DNA of 64,000 nt from JAAFHB01 sp963675995 (GCA_963675995.2 CAXXIY010000001.1:868001-932000); one strand, 5' to 3'; shown: positions 17,225-27,076, counted from the first letter of the stretch. Translations and numbers: made by a program. Notes: generated by a model from the letters alone, not told the origin.

Positions 17225-18091
17225 ATGAGAAGATTTTTTATTTACCTTTTAATTGGAATATTGCTACCAGGATGTTCATCCCAACCTCCAAAATCAAAAA
17301 ATAAAATATTGTTTGTCAGCATATTGCCACTAAAGTATTTTGCAGACAAAATTGCAGGTGAAAGTTGGAAGGTTGAGGTTACCGTACCACCCGGCGTTGG
17401 ACCCGAGACCTATTCTCCGACACCGAAACAAATCATGCAGCTTGGAGAGGCTCAGGCCTATTTTTCAGTCGGATATCTTGGATTTGAGCAGGCCTGGCTG
17501 GAGAATTTCAGATCGTCGAATCCCCAACTTCAGGTTTTTACCACCTCAAAAAGGATTGACCTGATTAAGGACGAACATCATGACGGCGAACATCTCCATT
17601 TGCAGGGGGTCGATCCCCATATCTGGTCGTCACCCAGGACAGCACGGCTCATTGCACAGAATATTTTTGACGGAATGATGATCATTGACCCGTCAAACGG
17701 AGATACTTATCAGAAGAATCTCAATGCACTGATGACTGAAATTCAAAAAGTCGATTCAACAGTGACCAGTTTACTGGCTCAGACATCATCAAAGAAATTT
17801 ATCATTTTCCATCCTGCATTGGGTTACTTCGCCCGTGATTATGGATTTGAACAACTTTCAATTGAATTTGAAGGGAAGGTTCCCTCCCCAAAGCATCTTC
17901 AATCCGTAATTGAAACGGCAAAATCTCAGAACATCAAATTTATCCTGATTCAGAAAGAGTTTGACATTGAAAATGCTGAAATCATTGCCAAGGAAACCGG
18001 AAGTAAAATCCTCCAGATCGATCCGCTTGACTATAACTGGCCGGATCAGATGATCGCAATTGCGAAAAAACTTTCAGAAACACCGCAATAA
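17225..18091 (+). CDS. Zinc/manganese ABC transporter substrate-binding lipoprotein (ZnuA-like)
   Basis: This 288-residue protein has a lipoprotein signal with lipobox LLPGC at about residue 17. It belongs to the cluster A-I metal-binding family: PGVGPETYSPTPKQIMQL, then GVDPHIWSSPRTARLIAQNI. A His/Asp/Glu-rich loop (DEHHDGEHLHLQ) precedes the metal motif, as in zinc binders. FIIFHPALGYFARDYGFEQL completes the set of ligands. Here ETY replaces the HxY of many ZnuA, so one classical ligand is Glu, as in other Bacteroidetes. It is the first of three transporter genes. Confidence 0.9.
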   Translation: MRRFFIYLLIGILLPGCSSQPPKSKNKILFVSILPLKYFADKIAGESWKVEVTVPPGVGPETYSPTPKQIMQLGEAQAYFSVGYLGFEQAWLENFRSSNPQLQVFTTSKRIDLIKDEHHDGEHLHLQGVDPHIWSSPRTARLIAQNIFDGMMIIDPSNGDTYQKNLNALMTEIQKVDSTVTSLLAQTSSKKFIIFHPALGYFARDYGFEQLSIEFEGKVPSPKHLQSVIETAKSQNIKFILIQKEFDIENAEIIAKETGSKILQIDPLDYNWPDQMIAIAKKLSETPQ

Positions 18092-18101
18092 ACCAAAGAT
18101 A

Positions 18102-18857
18102 ATGGACAAATTAGTCGAAATCCGCAATTTATCAGCAGGTTACGGGCAGAATATCGTTTTGCGTGATGTGAATCTCACCATTCGGCAATTCGATTTTATC
18201 GGAGTAATAGGACCTAACGGTGGTGGGAAAACGACCCTGCTAAAGGCATTGCTCGGATTAATTCCGGTGATGGCCGGAGATATTGTGTTCGAAGAATCGA
18301 TGATCGGTGGTAATGCTCATCGCATTGGTTATCTTCCGCAAATTAATAATATCGATCGTAAATTCCCGGTTACAGTATATGATGTTGTGAGGTCAGGATT
18401 GATGTCACGCAAACGACTAATTGGTAGATATAGCGCCGAAGAGAATGAGCGATCCAACAATCTGATGCATGAAATGGGAATTTCCTCCATTCGCCACAAG
18501 GCAATTGGCGAACTTTCGGGCGGACAAATTCAGCGTGCTTTATTGTGCCGTGCGTTAGTCAACAACCCTAAATTGCTGATCCTCGATGAACCCAATACCT
18601 ATGTCGACAACAGGTTCGAACGCGAATTGTACGAAAAGTTGAAATTGCTCAACGATAAACTGGCCATTCTGCTGGTATCGCACGATCTTGGGACCATCTC
18701 AACCTATGTCAAATCCTATGCCTGTGTTAACAGCTCACTGCATTATCATTCCGGAAATGAATTGACACCCGAACTTCTAAAATCGTACGAATGCCCAATA
18801 CAGATCATCTCGCACGGAGATATTCCACATACTGTCTTACATAAACATCTCTTGTAA
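18102..18857 (+). CDS. Metal ABC transporter ATP-binding protein (ZnuC-like)
   Basis: This 251-residue protein carries Walker A (GPNGGGKTTL), the signature LSGGQIQRALLC, Walker B (LLILDEPNTYVD) and the switch His in LLVSHDLG. I chose the ATG at 18102, giving MDKLVEIRNLSAGYG, because earlier starts would only add residues overlapping the binding-protein gene. The gene overlaps the permease by 1 bp. Zinc or manganese is the likely substrate; the sequence does not separate them. Confidence 0.93.
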   Translation: MDKLVEIRNLSAGYGQNIVLRDVNLTIRQFDFIGVIGPNGGGKTTLLKALLGLIPVMAGDIVFEESMIGGNAHRIGYLPQINNIDRKFPVTVYDVVRSGLMSRKRLIGRYSAEENERSNNLMHEMGISSIRHKAIGELSGGQIQRALLCRALVNNPKLLILDEPNTYVDNRFERELYEKLKLLNDKLAILLVSHDLGTISTYVKSYACVNSSLHYHSGNELTPELLKSYECPIQIISHGDIPHTVLHKHLL

Positions 18858-19696
18858 TGGAAAATCTGATTGCACTGTTCAGCTTTGAATTCTTCAGGAA
18901 CGCTTTTCTTGCTGCCTTAATGGCAAGTATAACCTGCGGAATTATAGGAACATACATCGTTTCGCGACGGATTGTTTTCATCAGTGGTGGAATTACTCAT
19001 GCCTCATTCGGGGGAATCGGGATGGGTTACTATTTTGGTTTCAATCCCATTTTAGGTGCCATATGTTTCGGAATTCTTTCGGCACTCGGAATCGAACTCT
19101 TTACTAAAAAAGCCGATCTGCGCGAAGATTCAGCGATCGCCATGTTGTGGTCGCTGGGAATGGCACTGGGGGTTATTTTCATATTCCTGACACCTGGTTA
19201 TGCGCCAAATTTAATGAGCTATCTCTTCGGAAATATTCTTACCGTTTCGAAAGGCGACCTGATGTTTCTTCTCTTCCTCTCCGTTCTTGTTATCAGCTTC
19301 TTTCTGATTTTCTACCGGATGATTATTTTTGTATCGTTCGATGAAGAATTTGCACTTACGAATAATGCCCCAGTGCGCCTCTTCAACTCATTGCTTATAA
19401 GCCTTGTTGCACTTACGATTGTGCTGAATATCAGAGTAGTGGGCATTATTCTGGTAATGTCGCTCCTTACTATTCCCCAAGCCATCGCCAACCTTTTCAC
19501 CAAAAGGTTTGATATAATGATGTTCTATTCAATCGCCTTCGCGTTTCTGGGCTCTGTAACCGGACTTGCCTTTTCGTACATCTATGATATCCCTTCAGGA
19601 GCCGCCATCATTTTTACTTTAGTGGTGCTATATGGAATCATAAAAATTCTTTTACTTCTTTTTGGGAAAGCCAATGTCGGGACTTTAAAGAGATGA
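18857..19696 (+). CDS. Metal ABC transporter permease (ZnuB-like)
   Basis: This 279-residue protein is an ABC-3 family permease with about eight membrane helices. Family features are IVSRRIVFISGGITHASFGG near the N-terminus, and GIILVMSLLTIPQAIANLF in the region that couples to the ATPase. The ATG overlaps the ATPase stop by 1 bp (TAATG), a sign of coupled translation. It completes the importer: lipoprotein, ATPase, permease. Confidence 0.92.
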   Translation: MENLIALFSFEFFRNAFLAALMASITCGIIGTYIVSRRIVFISGGITHASFGGIGMGYYFGFNPILGAICFGILSALGIELFTKKADLREDSAIAMLWSLGMALGVIFIFLTPGYAPNLMSYLFGNILTVSKGDLMFLLFLSVLVISFFLIFYRMIIFVSFDEEFALTNNAPVRLFNSLLISLVALTIVLNIRVVGIILVMSLLTIPQAIANLFTKRFDIMMFYSIAFAFLGSVTGLAFSYIYDIPSGAAIIFTLVVLYGIIKILLLLFGKANVGTLKR

Positions 19697-19726
19697 GCGG
19701 TTGATCAGGTAAATAGAACTGCCCGC

Positions 19727-22327
19727 TTAAAAATTTAACGATACTGTTTTCAGCGTGTGGTCGTAATCGTAATCCAGGATTACATTTCCGGCTGAACAAT
19801 CAAATAACAGGCTGTTCACTGACAAAATCAACTGATTGATGATATTCCGGAATCCTGAAACACAATTAACAGAGAGATCACCGTTACCAAAAGGAGAAAT
19901 CGTAAACTCAGCTCCGTTTTCCACTCTCAGATTATTCAGGAGTATAGATTTGTAATCATTGGTATTTAATGTGACAACTCCATTACTATTTTTCAATAGT
20001 GCTATCTGTCCAAGTGTTTTAAACAATGTTGGGTGATCGATCGCAAACAATGGGTTACTGAGGTTGATTAATGTCTGAATCTGTGCGCCCGTAATCTCAT
20101 TCCCGGGTTTATAAAGCCATTTCAATACGGTCAAAATGGGGGTCACTTTGGGATCATATTTTAATCTTGCCATTGCCTCCAATTCCTTGGCTAAGTCTAA
20201 TTCAGGTTTAGCAGACCTTTTGGAACTTGAGAAATTTATAGCACCTGAAAAATAGATTCCGGTCTCACTTATCCCCCCAAATCCCGTTTTTACATTTCTT
20301 CCATCCTCGTTAAACCAATGGATGGAAATATTATCCCCGGTCCGATCGGATTTTATTAGGAAGGCTAATGAATCATCTTTAGGAGTGGAATCGATGGGGA
20401 TATTCTTCATCCAGATTAATTCGCCATTCTGGTTAAACTGAGCAATGAACAATTCTTTTTTCAAACTACTGCTTTGAATTGTATTGCCATCCATGGTTAT
20501 CTTTCCATTAAAAGTGCCGGTAATGTAAATTTCATTCTCGTTTACCCTTGCAATTGCAAAAGCAGAAGCTCTTCCATCGCCTTCAAATTTTCTAATCCAC
20601 TGCAATGAATTCCCCTCCGAGAAACAGGCAATGAAGGGGTAGTCAAGTCTCTTATCAGGAAAATAACCGGTGATAAAGGCCCTTCCCTCCTTGTCGAAAA
20701 TAACATCCTGACTTGCACCTCCCCGTCTGGCACCCATTTTGTATGCCGATTTCCATATTCCCTGAACGCTGTTTTTTGAGGAGTCGTCCACCGGGAGATC
20801 TATCAAAAGTGGAGATAATCCGGCGAATTCAGGTATCATCACACCGATCGGTACGTTTATATATATTGGGTCGGTGAAGATGTACTTCTCTCTGCGCCAT
20901 AGGTAGGAGTCACCATCCAAAGGTTCATCATAGCACACAGCAGTTGAATAGTAACCCGGAAACTGAACACCAACCACCGGTAACCGAAGAAGTATTCTGA
21001 CCAGCCAAGAATAGAGTACCGACTTACCTCTTGCATCACCCGATTTTGTAGCTATGATCTCCTCCGGAAACCGACCGGAATTCAGATCATCGTGTTTATT
21101 GACTGTACTAAAAACAAAGTCATTCTGAACAAATTGCTGCAACAATGCTGCAGCCTCAGCCTTGTTGATTTTTGATAATACCGGATAAAACTGTCTTAAC
21201 AGATCCTCTTTAAAAGTCGATGACACGGGAGCTCCAAAATAAACATCCGGGTCGCTCTTTGGATAACCAGCGTAAAAACGGATAACCTCAGGATTGTACC
21301 GAAGTGAAAATTCATATTTCTTATTAATCCAGGTTACAATAAACTTTTGAACCAATAATTTCCCGGCGAAATTGAGTGATCTGGTAAATCTCAAATCGAT
21401 CATTCCATCGGTATCCGGATAAGGATTAGGGTAGGTGGCAAGTAATTGACTCTTCATTTCACGATCGAGATAAAACCTTTTCTGGCCGATGATCACGTAT
21501 TGTCTTGAGTAGATGGTATTTTCCGATGGAAATAATATGGTCGTACTGTTTTGGTTAAATGCAAGCCTCACATCAAAGCCCGATCGGATCATTAAAGCCC
21601 AGGTCAATTGATCTGATTTCCAAAGGTTGTCCGCCAGAATGTGGAGGGAAGCCGCTTTTACAAGCTGAAAATATCCCCAGTCGCCTAATCCAAGCAAATC
21701 GCGATAATCCATTAGCTGATCCACTAAATAATTACTGTTTGATCTCGAAAAAGATTTCCAGAATCCTGAAATCGAATCTTCTGAGACCGAAGCCGTTGTT
21801 GAAAGGAGGATTAATCTGTCGAAACGAAGATTGATTTGTTGTCCGTAAAACAGGAATGAGGTCCGTATTGAGCTATTCCCGATAATTTCGGGTTTCCTGA
21901 GTCGGGGGATTGATTTAATCCGGGCTACACCCATTTCGTTTAAACCAATCACCCCGGAATAGTGAAGCATGGCCGGCGAGGTAATATCCTGGCTCGAATA
22001 ATTAAAGACAGGTTGTTTTAACAGTGTATTCCGGGGTTCCTCCTGAAGTCCGGAACCTATCGAATAATCGTGCCAGGTCTCTTTCAGACATTCGGAGTAC
22101 TCTTCATCCCTTATTCTGACATAATTATAAAAATCAGCCTGCGTAAATAATTTATCCTGCTGTTGCCCGGTAAATGTGCCAAGCCTGATCTCCGGCCATG
22201 GATCCTGTGAATCGATATCTGTTCGGCCATACGAAAACGGAGCAGCAAGTTGGATCATTACGCCAATCAAAAAGAAAGGGAAACACATATCAACTAAAGT
22301 CCTTGCAATATTTTTATATTGATTCAT
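19727..22327 (-). CDS. Large secreted protein: inactive transglutaminase-like domain plus propeller repeats
   Basis: This 866-residue protein has an N-terminal signal-like hydrophobic segment (about 15-30). The framework at 385-500 resembles Bacteroidetes transglutaminase-like proteins: LLQQFVQNDF, PEEIIATKSGDARGKSVLYS, VVGVQFPGYYSTAV, and YIFTDPIYINVPIGVMIPE. The catalytic Cys site of active relatives (DCEDR-like) reads DARGK (residues 431-435) and the His site (PGH) reads PGY, while the Asp (D486) remains. From 525 to 650 repeats like ASQDVIFDKEGRAFITGYF and AIARVNENEIYITGTFNGK suggest a beta-propeller. The C-terminal 200 residues are unassigned. The role is probably binding, not catalysis. 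The comparison is from memory. Confidence 0.6.
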   Translation of the reverse strand: MNQYKNIARTLVDMCFPFFLIGVMIQLAAPFSYGRTDIDSQDPWPEIRLGTFTGQQQDKLFTQADFYNYVRIRDEEYSECLKETWHDYSIGSGLQEEPRNTLLKQPVFNYSSQDITSPAMLHYSGVIGLNEMGVARIKSIPRLRKPEIIGNSSIRTSFLFYGQQINLRFDRLILLSTTASVSEDSISGFWKSFSRSNSNYLVDQLMDYRDLLGLGDWGYFQLVKAASLHILADNLWKSDQLTWALMIRSGFDVRLAFNQNSTTILFPSENTIYSRQYVIIGQKRFYLDREMKSQLLATYPNPYPDTDGMIDLRFTRSLNFAGKLLVQKFIVTWINKKYEFSLRYNPEVIRFYAGYPKSDPDVYFGAPVSSTFKEDLLRQFYPVLSKINKAEAAALLQQFVQNDFVFSTVNKHDDLNSGRFPEEIIATKSGDARGKSVLYSWLVRILLRLPVVGVQFPGYYSTAVCYDEPLDGDSYLWRREKYIFTDPIYINVPIGVMIPEFAGLSPLLIDLPVDDSSKNSVQGIWKSAYKMGARRGGASQDVIFDKEGRAFITGYFPDKRLDYPFIACFSEGNSLQWIRKFEGDGRASAFAIARVNENEIYITGTFNGKITMDGNTIQSSSLKKELFIAQFNQNGELIWMKNIPIDSTPKDDSLAFLIKSDRTGDNISIHWFNEDGRNVKTGFGGISETGIYFSGAINFSSSKRSAKPELDLAKELEAMARLKYDPKVTPILTVLKWLYKPGNEITGAQIQTLINLSNPLFAIDHPTLFKTLGQIALLKNSNGVVTLNTNDYKSILLNNLRVENGAEFTISPFGNGDLSVNCVSGFRNIINQLILSVNSLLFDCSAGNVILDYDYDHTLKTVSLNF

Positions 22328-22486
22328 AGAATACCGGAGAATTCTGTTTAAATTTATTCCGCCTTTAAATCGTGCCCGGAATGATGGGGAAATGAGTAAA
22401 ATGACCCACCTTCCACGCTGTAAATTTACAGATAATGAACATCAGAACCATCCGATTAACAATTATTCTAAACAAACTGTTCGAAT

Positions 22487-24331
22487 ATGAGAAGCGCTAT
22501 TTTATTCCTCACTTTATTTTTATCAATTACCAGTTTTGCTCAACAACAATCCTTCAACAGACCAACTAAGGATCAGTTAATTCCAATTGACCTGCCTCAC
22601 GTGAAAGTTGGGGGTGAGATTGGCAGACGAATTGCTGTGACGATCGAAAACAACCTTCTTCAACTCGATATAGAAAAAGACTTTCTGGCCAGCTTTCAGA
22701 AGAAGAATGATGCAGGATATATTGGTCTTGGGAAGTTGATTGACGGTGTGGTGAAGATGGCGGCTTACACTGGTGACAACAGGTTGCGAACCCTGAAGAA
22801 TCACCTAATCCAGGAGGTAATTAAGGGACAGGAATCAGATGGTTACATCGGGAATATGACACCTCCCAACCGTATGTGGCAGCTTTGGGATATTCACGAA
22901 ACAGGATATATAATCAATGCATTAATCACAGATTACAAACTTTTTGGTGATCAGGAGTCAATTGACGCAGCGAATAGAGCTGCATCTTATCTTCTGAAAA
23001 ACTGGAATTCGATGCCGCCAGAGTGGGGTCAAACGACCGGAGTTGCCACACGCATTGCTATAACAGGACTTCACAGAACGATGCTGACCCTTTATGGCGT
23101 TACCAATAATAAGCGTTATCTTGATTTTTGTCTGTATCAGCTTAATCTGAAAAATCAGGATCCCGGGATTGTAATCGGACGACGTAAAATGATTGAGGGG
23201 CACATCTATGGATATATGGCAGGTTGCCTGGCCCAATTGGAGATGTACCGTTTAATTAGTGATGCGAAATTGTTGGAGCCAACCCGGAAGGCGATCAGTT
23301 TTTTGACTTCAGGAAATGGGATGGCCATATCGGGAGGTGCGGGACAGGACGAAATTTGGACTGATGATCAGGATGGCGGTGGCGATCTTGGCGAGACCTG
23401 TGCAACTGCCTATCAACTTCGCGTGTATGATCAGCTCCTGAGACTTAAAGGGGACTCCCGGTTTGGGGACCTGATGGAACGGACAATTTACAATGCATTG
23501 TTTGGGGCGCAGTCGCCTGAAGGAAGGCACATCCGTTATTTTACCCCTTTGGAAGGTGAGCGTCATTATCATAACGGAGATACTTATTGCTGTCCATGCA
23601 ATTACAGACGTATCGTTTCAGAACTTCCATCGATGGTTTATTACCGTGCAGCCAATGGAGTTGCAATCAACATTTATTCAAAGTCAGGTGCGATCATCGA
23701 ATTGGATAAAGGTTTGTCCGTTAATGTCAGGCAGGAAACAGACTATCCAAATTCAGGCCATGTAGTGATCACCGTAGATCCTTCAAAACCATCCATGTTT
23801 TCCCTAAAATTGAGAATACCTTCCTGGTGTACCAAAGCCACAATCGCAGTCAATGGAAAACCAATGGAGGTCGAATGTAAATCAGGCACTTTTGCTGCCA
23901 TTAACCGGTTTTGGGAAACAGGTGACCAGGTTATACTTGATATGCCAATGACATGGAGATTAGTTTTGGGAAGAGAACGGCAGGCCGGACGGGTAGCTGT
24001 CATGCGGGGACCCCAGCTATTCTGTCTTAATCCTGCACAAAACGAGTCACTGACCAAAAAGGAGGGATCAGATCCCGGACGAATTGTGATCGATCTTCCA
24101 TCCATCGAGTCAAAACCAGTTTTAGATAATACCGTGCGACCCGATGGTATAGCCTGCCGCCTAAAAGGTGATAACAGCCCATTTTCAATGGGAAATAGCG
24201 GAAATTTAAACCTTATTTTAACCGAATTTGCTGATCCGGCGGGTAAATGCACTTATTTCAGGACACCGGATCTATCTAAAGCAGTTCCGGATGAATTATC
24301 AGATTTGTGGAAGGGGGAGAAAATAAATTGA
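22487..24331 (+). CDS. Glycoside hydrolase family 127, probable beta-L-arabinofuranosidase
   Basis: This 614-residue protein has a signal peptide (ending about residue 19) and the DUF1680 (alpha/alpha)6-barrel. Residues that would build the zinc-thiolate site are present: GETCATAYQ (E303, C305) and TYCCPCN (C368, C369). WDIHETGYIINALI and QDEIWTDDQDGGGD are other family segments. The family removes beta-L-arabinofuranose from plant cell-wall glycans. No SusCD pair or other enzymes adjoin, so it is not part of a visible utilisation locus. The C-terminal part is a beta-sandwich. Confidence 0.9.
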   Translation: MRSAILFLTLFLSITSFAQQQSFNRPTKDQLIPIDLPHVKVGGEIGRRIAVTIENNLLQLDIEKDFLASFQKKNDAGYIGLGKLIDGVVKMAAYTGDNRLRTLKNHLIQEVIKGQESDGYIGNMTPPNRMWQLWDIHETGYIINALITDYKLFGDQESIDAANRAASYLLKNWNSMPPEWGQTTGVATRIAITGLHRTMLTLYGVTNNKRYLDFCLYQLNLKNQDPGIVIGRRKMIEGHIYGYMAGCLAQLEMYRLISDAKLLEPTRKAISFLTSGNGMAISGGAGQDEIWTDDQDGGGDLGETCATAYQLRVYDQLLRLKGDSRFGDLMERTIYNALFGAQSPEGRHIRYFTPLEGERHYHNGDTYCCPCNYRRIVSELPSMVYYRAANGVAINIYSKSGAIIELDKGLSVNVRQETDYPNSGHVVITVDPSKPSMFSLKLRIPSWCTKATIAVNGKPMEVECKSGTFAAINRFWETGDQVILDMPMTWRLVLGRERQAGRVAVMRGPQLFCLNPAQNESLTKKEGSDPGRIVIDLPSIESKPVLDNTVRPDGIACRLKGDNSPFSMGNSGNLNLILTEFADPAGKCTYFRTPDLSKAVPDELSDLWKGEKIN

Positions 24332-24332
24332 A

Positions 24333-25349
24333 TTAGTTTTTTAAACCAATATTTGTGTAATCAACCCGTTCGCCGGCATATTTTTCCGCGATCTCATCAA
24401 GCACTCTGATCACCTCATCCATTTCAAGCGCCCGAAGCAATTGAATACGCAATTCGCGAAAATCCTTTAGATTCGGAAAATAACGTGCAAAATGGCGTCT
24501 CATCTCAAGAATGGCCCTTTTCGGTTCCTCTTTCCAGCTTAAAGACTGGAGGAGTTGCTCTTTTACATTGGCAACAACATCGGGCACAAGGGGCGCCAAG
24601 GGGAGTTCACCTGTCTCTAAATATTGACGAACTTCCCTGAATATCCAAGGACGTCCGATAGCTCCACGTCCAATCATCAGTGCATCAACCCCTGACTGTT
24701 CCAAAAATGCCTTTGCTTTTTCAGGACCATTGATATCGCCATTCCCAATAATAGGAATAAACATTCTTTGATTTTGTTTAACCCGGGCAATGAGCGACCA
24801 GTCAGCTTCACCAGTATAGAGTTGGCTGCGTGTCCGGCCATGTATTGCAAGCGCCTGAATACCTACATTTTGTAATCGTTCTGCCACCTCCACGATTGGC
24901 ATATCATCGTGATCCCAGCCCAGCCTGGTTTTGGCTGTTACCGGTATATTGACCGCTTTAACGACCTCCTCTGCCATTTTTACCATCTTGGGAAGGTCTC
25001 GCAACAGACCGGCGCCAGCCCCTTTACCGGCGATTTTCTTCATCGGGCAACCAAAATTAATATCAATGAAATCGGGTTGGGCTTCTTCTGCTACTTTTGC
25101 TGCCCCAATCATGGAATCAATATTGGAGCCATAAATCTGAATAGCTACAGGTCGGTCGAAATCAAAAATAGTCATCTTCCTTTTTGTTTTCTGCACATCA
25201 CGGATCAACGCCTCTGACGAAATGAACTCTGTGTACATCACATCGGCGCCAAAAGTTTTACACATATAACGGAAAGACTTATACGTAACATCTTCCATGG
25301 GAGCCAGAAACAATGGCAGCTTTCCCAATTCCAGATTGCCAATTTTCAC
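24333..25349 (-). CDS. dusB: tRNA dihydrouridine synthase DusB
   Basis: The FMN-dependent tRNA-dihydrouridine synthase reads KLPLFLAPMEDVTYKSFR at the start, then GADVMYTEFISSEAL, FIDINFGCPMKKIAGKGAGA (the catalytic GCP motif) and IHGRTRSQLYTG. IGNGDIN and ALMIGRGAIGRPWIF follow. It reduces uridines in the D-loop of tRNA. I chose a GTG start at 25347-25349 since it gives the conserved KIG(N)xELG beginning. An ATG 27 bp upstream would add nine residues. It converges with the GH127 gene with only 1 bp between them. Confidence 0.92.
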   Translation of the reverse strand: MKIGNLELGKLPLFLAPMEDVTYKSFRYMCKTFGADVMYTEFISSEALIRDVQKTKRKMTIFDFDRPVAIQIYGSNIDSMIGAAKVAEEAQPDFIDINFGCPMKKIAGKGAGAGLLRDLPKMVKMAEEVVKAVNIPVTAKTRLGWDHDDMPIVEVAERLQNVGIQALAIHGRTRSQLYTGEADWSLIARVKQNQRMFIPIIGNGDINGPEKAKAFLEQSGVDALMIGRGAIGRPWIFREVRQYLETGELPLAPLVPDVVANVKEQLLQSLSWKEEPKRAILEMRRHFARYFPNLKDFRELRIQLLRALEMDEVIRVLDEIAEKYAGERVDYTNIGLKN

Positions 25350-25438
25350 TTGAATCGTTTTAAAAACAAGCCGCAAAGATAGTTAATCAAAGCGATTTCA
25401 AATAAAATCACTCGAATCGCTTCTTTAAGCCAGATTGT

Positions 25439-25446
25439 TAACTTTG
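25439..25446 (+). promoter_or_regulatory. Promoter -7 element of the CPBP protease gene
   Basis: TAACTTTG matches the Bacteroidetes consensus TAnnTTTG and lies 16 bp before the start codon. No TTTG at a clean -33 distance was seen. Confidence 0.4.
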
Positions 25447-25462
25447 CAAAAACTTTAGATAG

Positions 25463-26398
25463 ATGTTTCGACAGGCAATTCGTGAATCCAAACCTTCAGC
25501 TCAGCTGCTCTTTGCTGCTTTCGTTATATTCATCTGCGGTATCGCAGTAACTGTACTCGGAATTGTAATAGGCTGGGTGATCTTCGGGGTAAATCTTTCC
25601 GAAATGGAATCCCTTATGAAGGATCTTTCCAAACCTGACAATGTCTTGATCCTCAAATTCTTTCAGACCACTCAATCAATCGGAGTGTTCATAATTCCGC
25701 CATTTATCGTTGCCTGGTTCCTGCAGGGAAAGCCATCTGTATATTTACAATACCGCAAGTCTCCCGATTTTCAGAGTATACTGCTTGTAATGGCCATTGT
25801 TTTCTTCTCCAATCCATTAATTAACTGGCTAAATGAAGTTAACGCCAATTTAGCTCTTCCTGAATGGATGCATTCTGTAGAGATATGGATGAAGAATTCA
25901 GAAGATCAGGCTACCAAAATTACTGAAGCCTTCTTGTCAACTACCTCCCGTTCTGTACTTCTGGGGAATATAATTATGGTTGGGGTACTTCCGGCTGTCG
26001 GAGAGGAGTTACTCTTCCGGGGGATTATTCAGCAGCTGTTCAAAAAGATATTCGGGAATGCACATACTGCCATCTGGGTTTCTGCAGCCTTATTCAGCGC
26101 CTTACATCTCCAGTTTTTCGGTTTTCTCCCCCGTCTGGTATTGGGTGCAATGTTTGGTTATATGCTCGAATGGAGCGGAAACTTATGGTTGCCGGTAATC
26201 GCCCATTTTATTAATAATACCGTTGCTGTTATCGCATTTTACCGGGTTCACAATGGATTAATGAGCGATCACCTTGACAAAACCGGCACGCTGTCGGACG
26301 GAAGTTTCTACCTCGTTATCATTAGCCTGATTCTTTTATCGTTCTTTTTCCGAAAACTATATCTCAAACGGGAAACCCATGTTGAGGCCGGTGGCTAA
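25463..26398 (+). CDS. CPBP family intramembrane glutamic protease
   Basis: This 311-residue polytopic membrane protein has the Abi/CPBP signature. The first motif is VGEELLFRGIIQQLF (EExxxR), followed by WVSAALFSALHLQFFGF (FxxxH) and LPVIAHFINNTVAVI (HxxxN). These residues form the active site of Rce1-like proteases. About eight hydrophobic segments are visible. The natural substrate is not known; relatives process signal or bacteriocin-immunity proteins. It is monocistronic and followed by an intrinsic terminator. Confidence 0.9.
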   Translation: MFRQAIRESKPSAQLLFAAFVIFICGIAVTVLGIVIGWVIFGVNLSEMESLMKDLSKPDNVLILKFFQTTQSIGVFIIPPFIVAWFLQGKPSVYLQYRKSPDFQSILLVMAIVFFSNPLINWLNEVNANLALPEWMHSVEIWMKNSEDQATKITEAFLSTTSRSVLLGNIIMVGVLPAVGEELLFRGIIQQLFKKIFGNAHTAIWVSAALFSALHLQFFGFLPRLVLGAMFGYMLEWSGNLWLPVIAHFINNTVAVIAFYRVHNGLMSDHLDKTGTLSDGSFYLVIISLILLSFFFRKLYLKRETHVEAGG

Positions 26399-26462
26399 CG
26401 GTTGGGAATAGGCAATAGATTTTTGACTGAAATTATTGACCAGGAGAATGGCAATCCGAATA

Positions 26463-26487
26463 AAAGGTTTCTGGCTAACCTTTTTTT
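26463..26487 (+). terminator. Intrinsic terminator after the CPBP gene
   Basis: AAAGGTT and AACCTTT pair across a 7-base loop and are followed by a run of T (26481-26487). It lies 65 bp after the CPBP stop. Confidence 0.7.
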
Positions 26488-26520
26488 CACTTAGTATGAT
26501 AATTAATTAGATAATGATGA

Positions 26521-26563
26521 GAAAGGGGGAAGGAAGCGACTCCGCCACTTCCATCCCCCTTTC
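26521..26563 (-). terminator. Long hairpin downstream of the DUF2147 gene
   Basis: GAAAGGGGG (26521-26529) pairs with CCCCCTTTC (26555-26563), and AGGAAG/CTTCC pairs inside. The stem is nearly perfect. There is no T run after it on either strand, so it may be a stabilising 3' end or a pausing site more than a classical terminator. Confidence 0.45.
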
Positions 26564-26626
26564 CCATCACAGCACCATAACTTATTGTAATTCTTATCGC
26601 AACGAAGAATGACTGAATTTCATTCC

Positions 26627-27076
26627 TTACAGCGTAGTGCGGGTCCATGCAGATTTCCGGCCCAGCATCCTGATACCGGCAACAAAACCTTTTAACTGAA
26701 GGATATCTTTTCCCTCCAGCCAAACAAAACACTCATAGGTTTTGCCCGATTTTGGATCATAAATCATTCCGCCAGCCCACTCCTTATCCTCCTGATTGTA
26801 AGCTAAACCATTTAATATCTGAAGATTAAGAATTGATCTGCTTTGGAGTTTCGGATCTGGATTCTTTGTGTCTTTTTCTGGTTCTCCATTGACATATTTT
26901 TCCGGTATGATGTACACAATTGTACCAACATATTTCCCCTCCTTCTTTTCCACTTTAATTTTGGAGCTCTTAATATCGTTCCACCAGATTCCGGTAATAT
27001 CATCAGCACTCTGTGCCTGAACATAAATAACCGATGAACAAACAAAAAGAAACACAAGGACAAAAATTTTTTTCAT
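26627..27076 (-). CDS. DUF2147 domain secreted protein
   Basis: This 149-residue protein has a signal peptide (MKKIFVLVFLFVCSSVIYVQ) and the DUF2147 pattern: DDITGIWWNDIKSSKIKVEK at the start, YVGTIVYIIPE, LQILNGLAYNQEDKEWAGG and MIYDPKSGKTYEC. The family forms small lipocalin-like beta-barrels of unknown function in the envelope. I chose the ATG at 27076 because it begins the signal peptide; an ATG 24 bp upstream adds no signal-like residues. It lies 44 bp after the S41 protease on the same strand and may be in its operon. Confidence 0.8.
   Translation of the reverse strand: MKKIFVLVFLFVCSSVIYVQAQSADDITGIWWNDIKSSKIKVEKKEGKYVGTIVYIIPEKYVNGEPEKDTKNPDPKLQSRSILNLQILNGLAYNQEDKEWAGGMIYDPKSGKTYECFVWLEGKDILQLKGFVAGIRMLGRKSAWTRTTL

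Noticed and set aside
18060..18101. Longer start for the zinc ATPase
   Set aside because: It would overlap the binding-protein gene and adds residues not found in the family.
22420..22435. TAAATTTA near the GH127 start as a promoter
   Set aside because: It misses the final G of the consensus and no -33 TTTG stands at the right distance.
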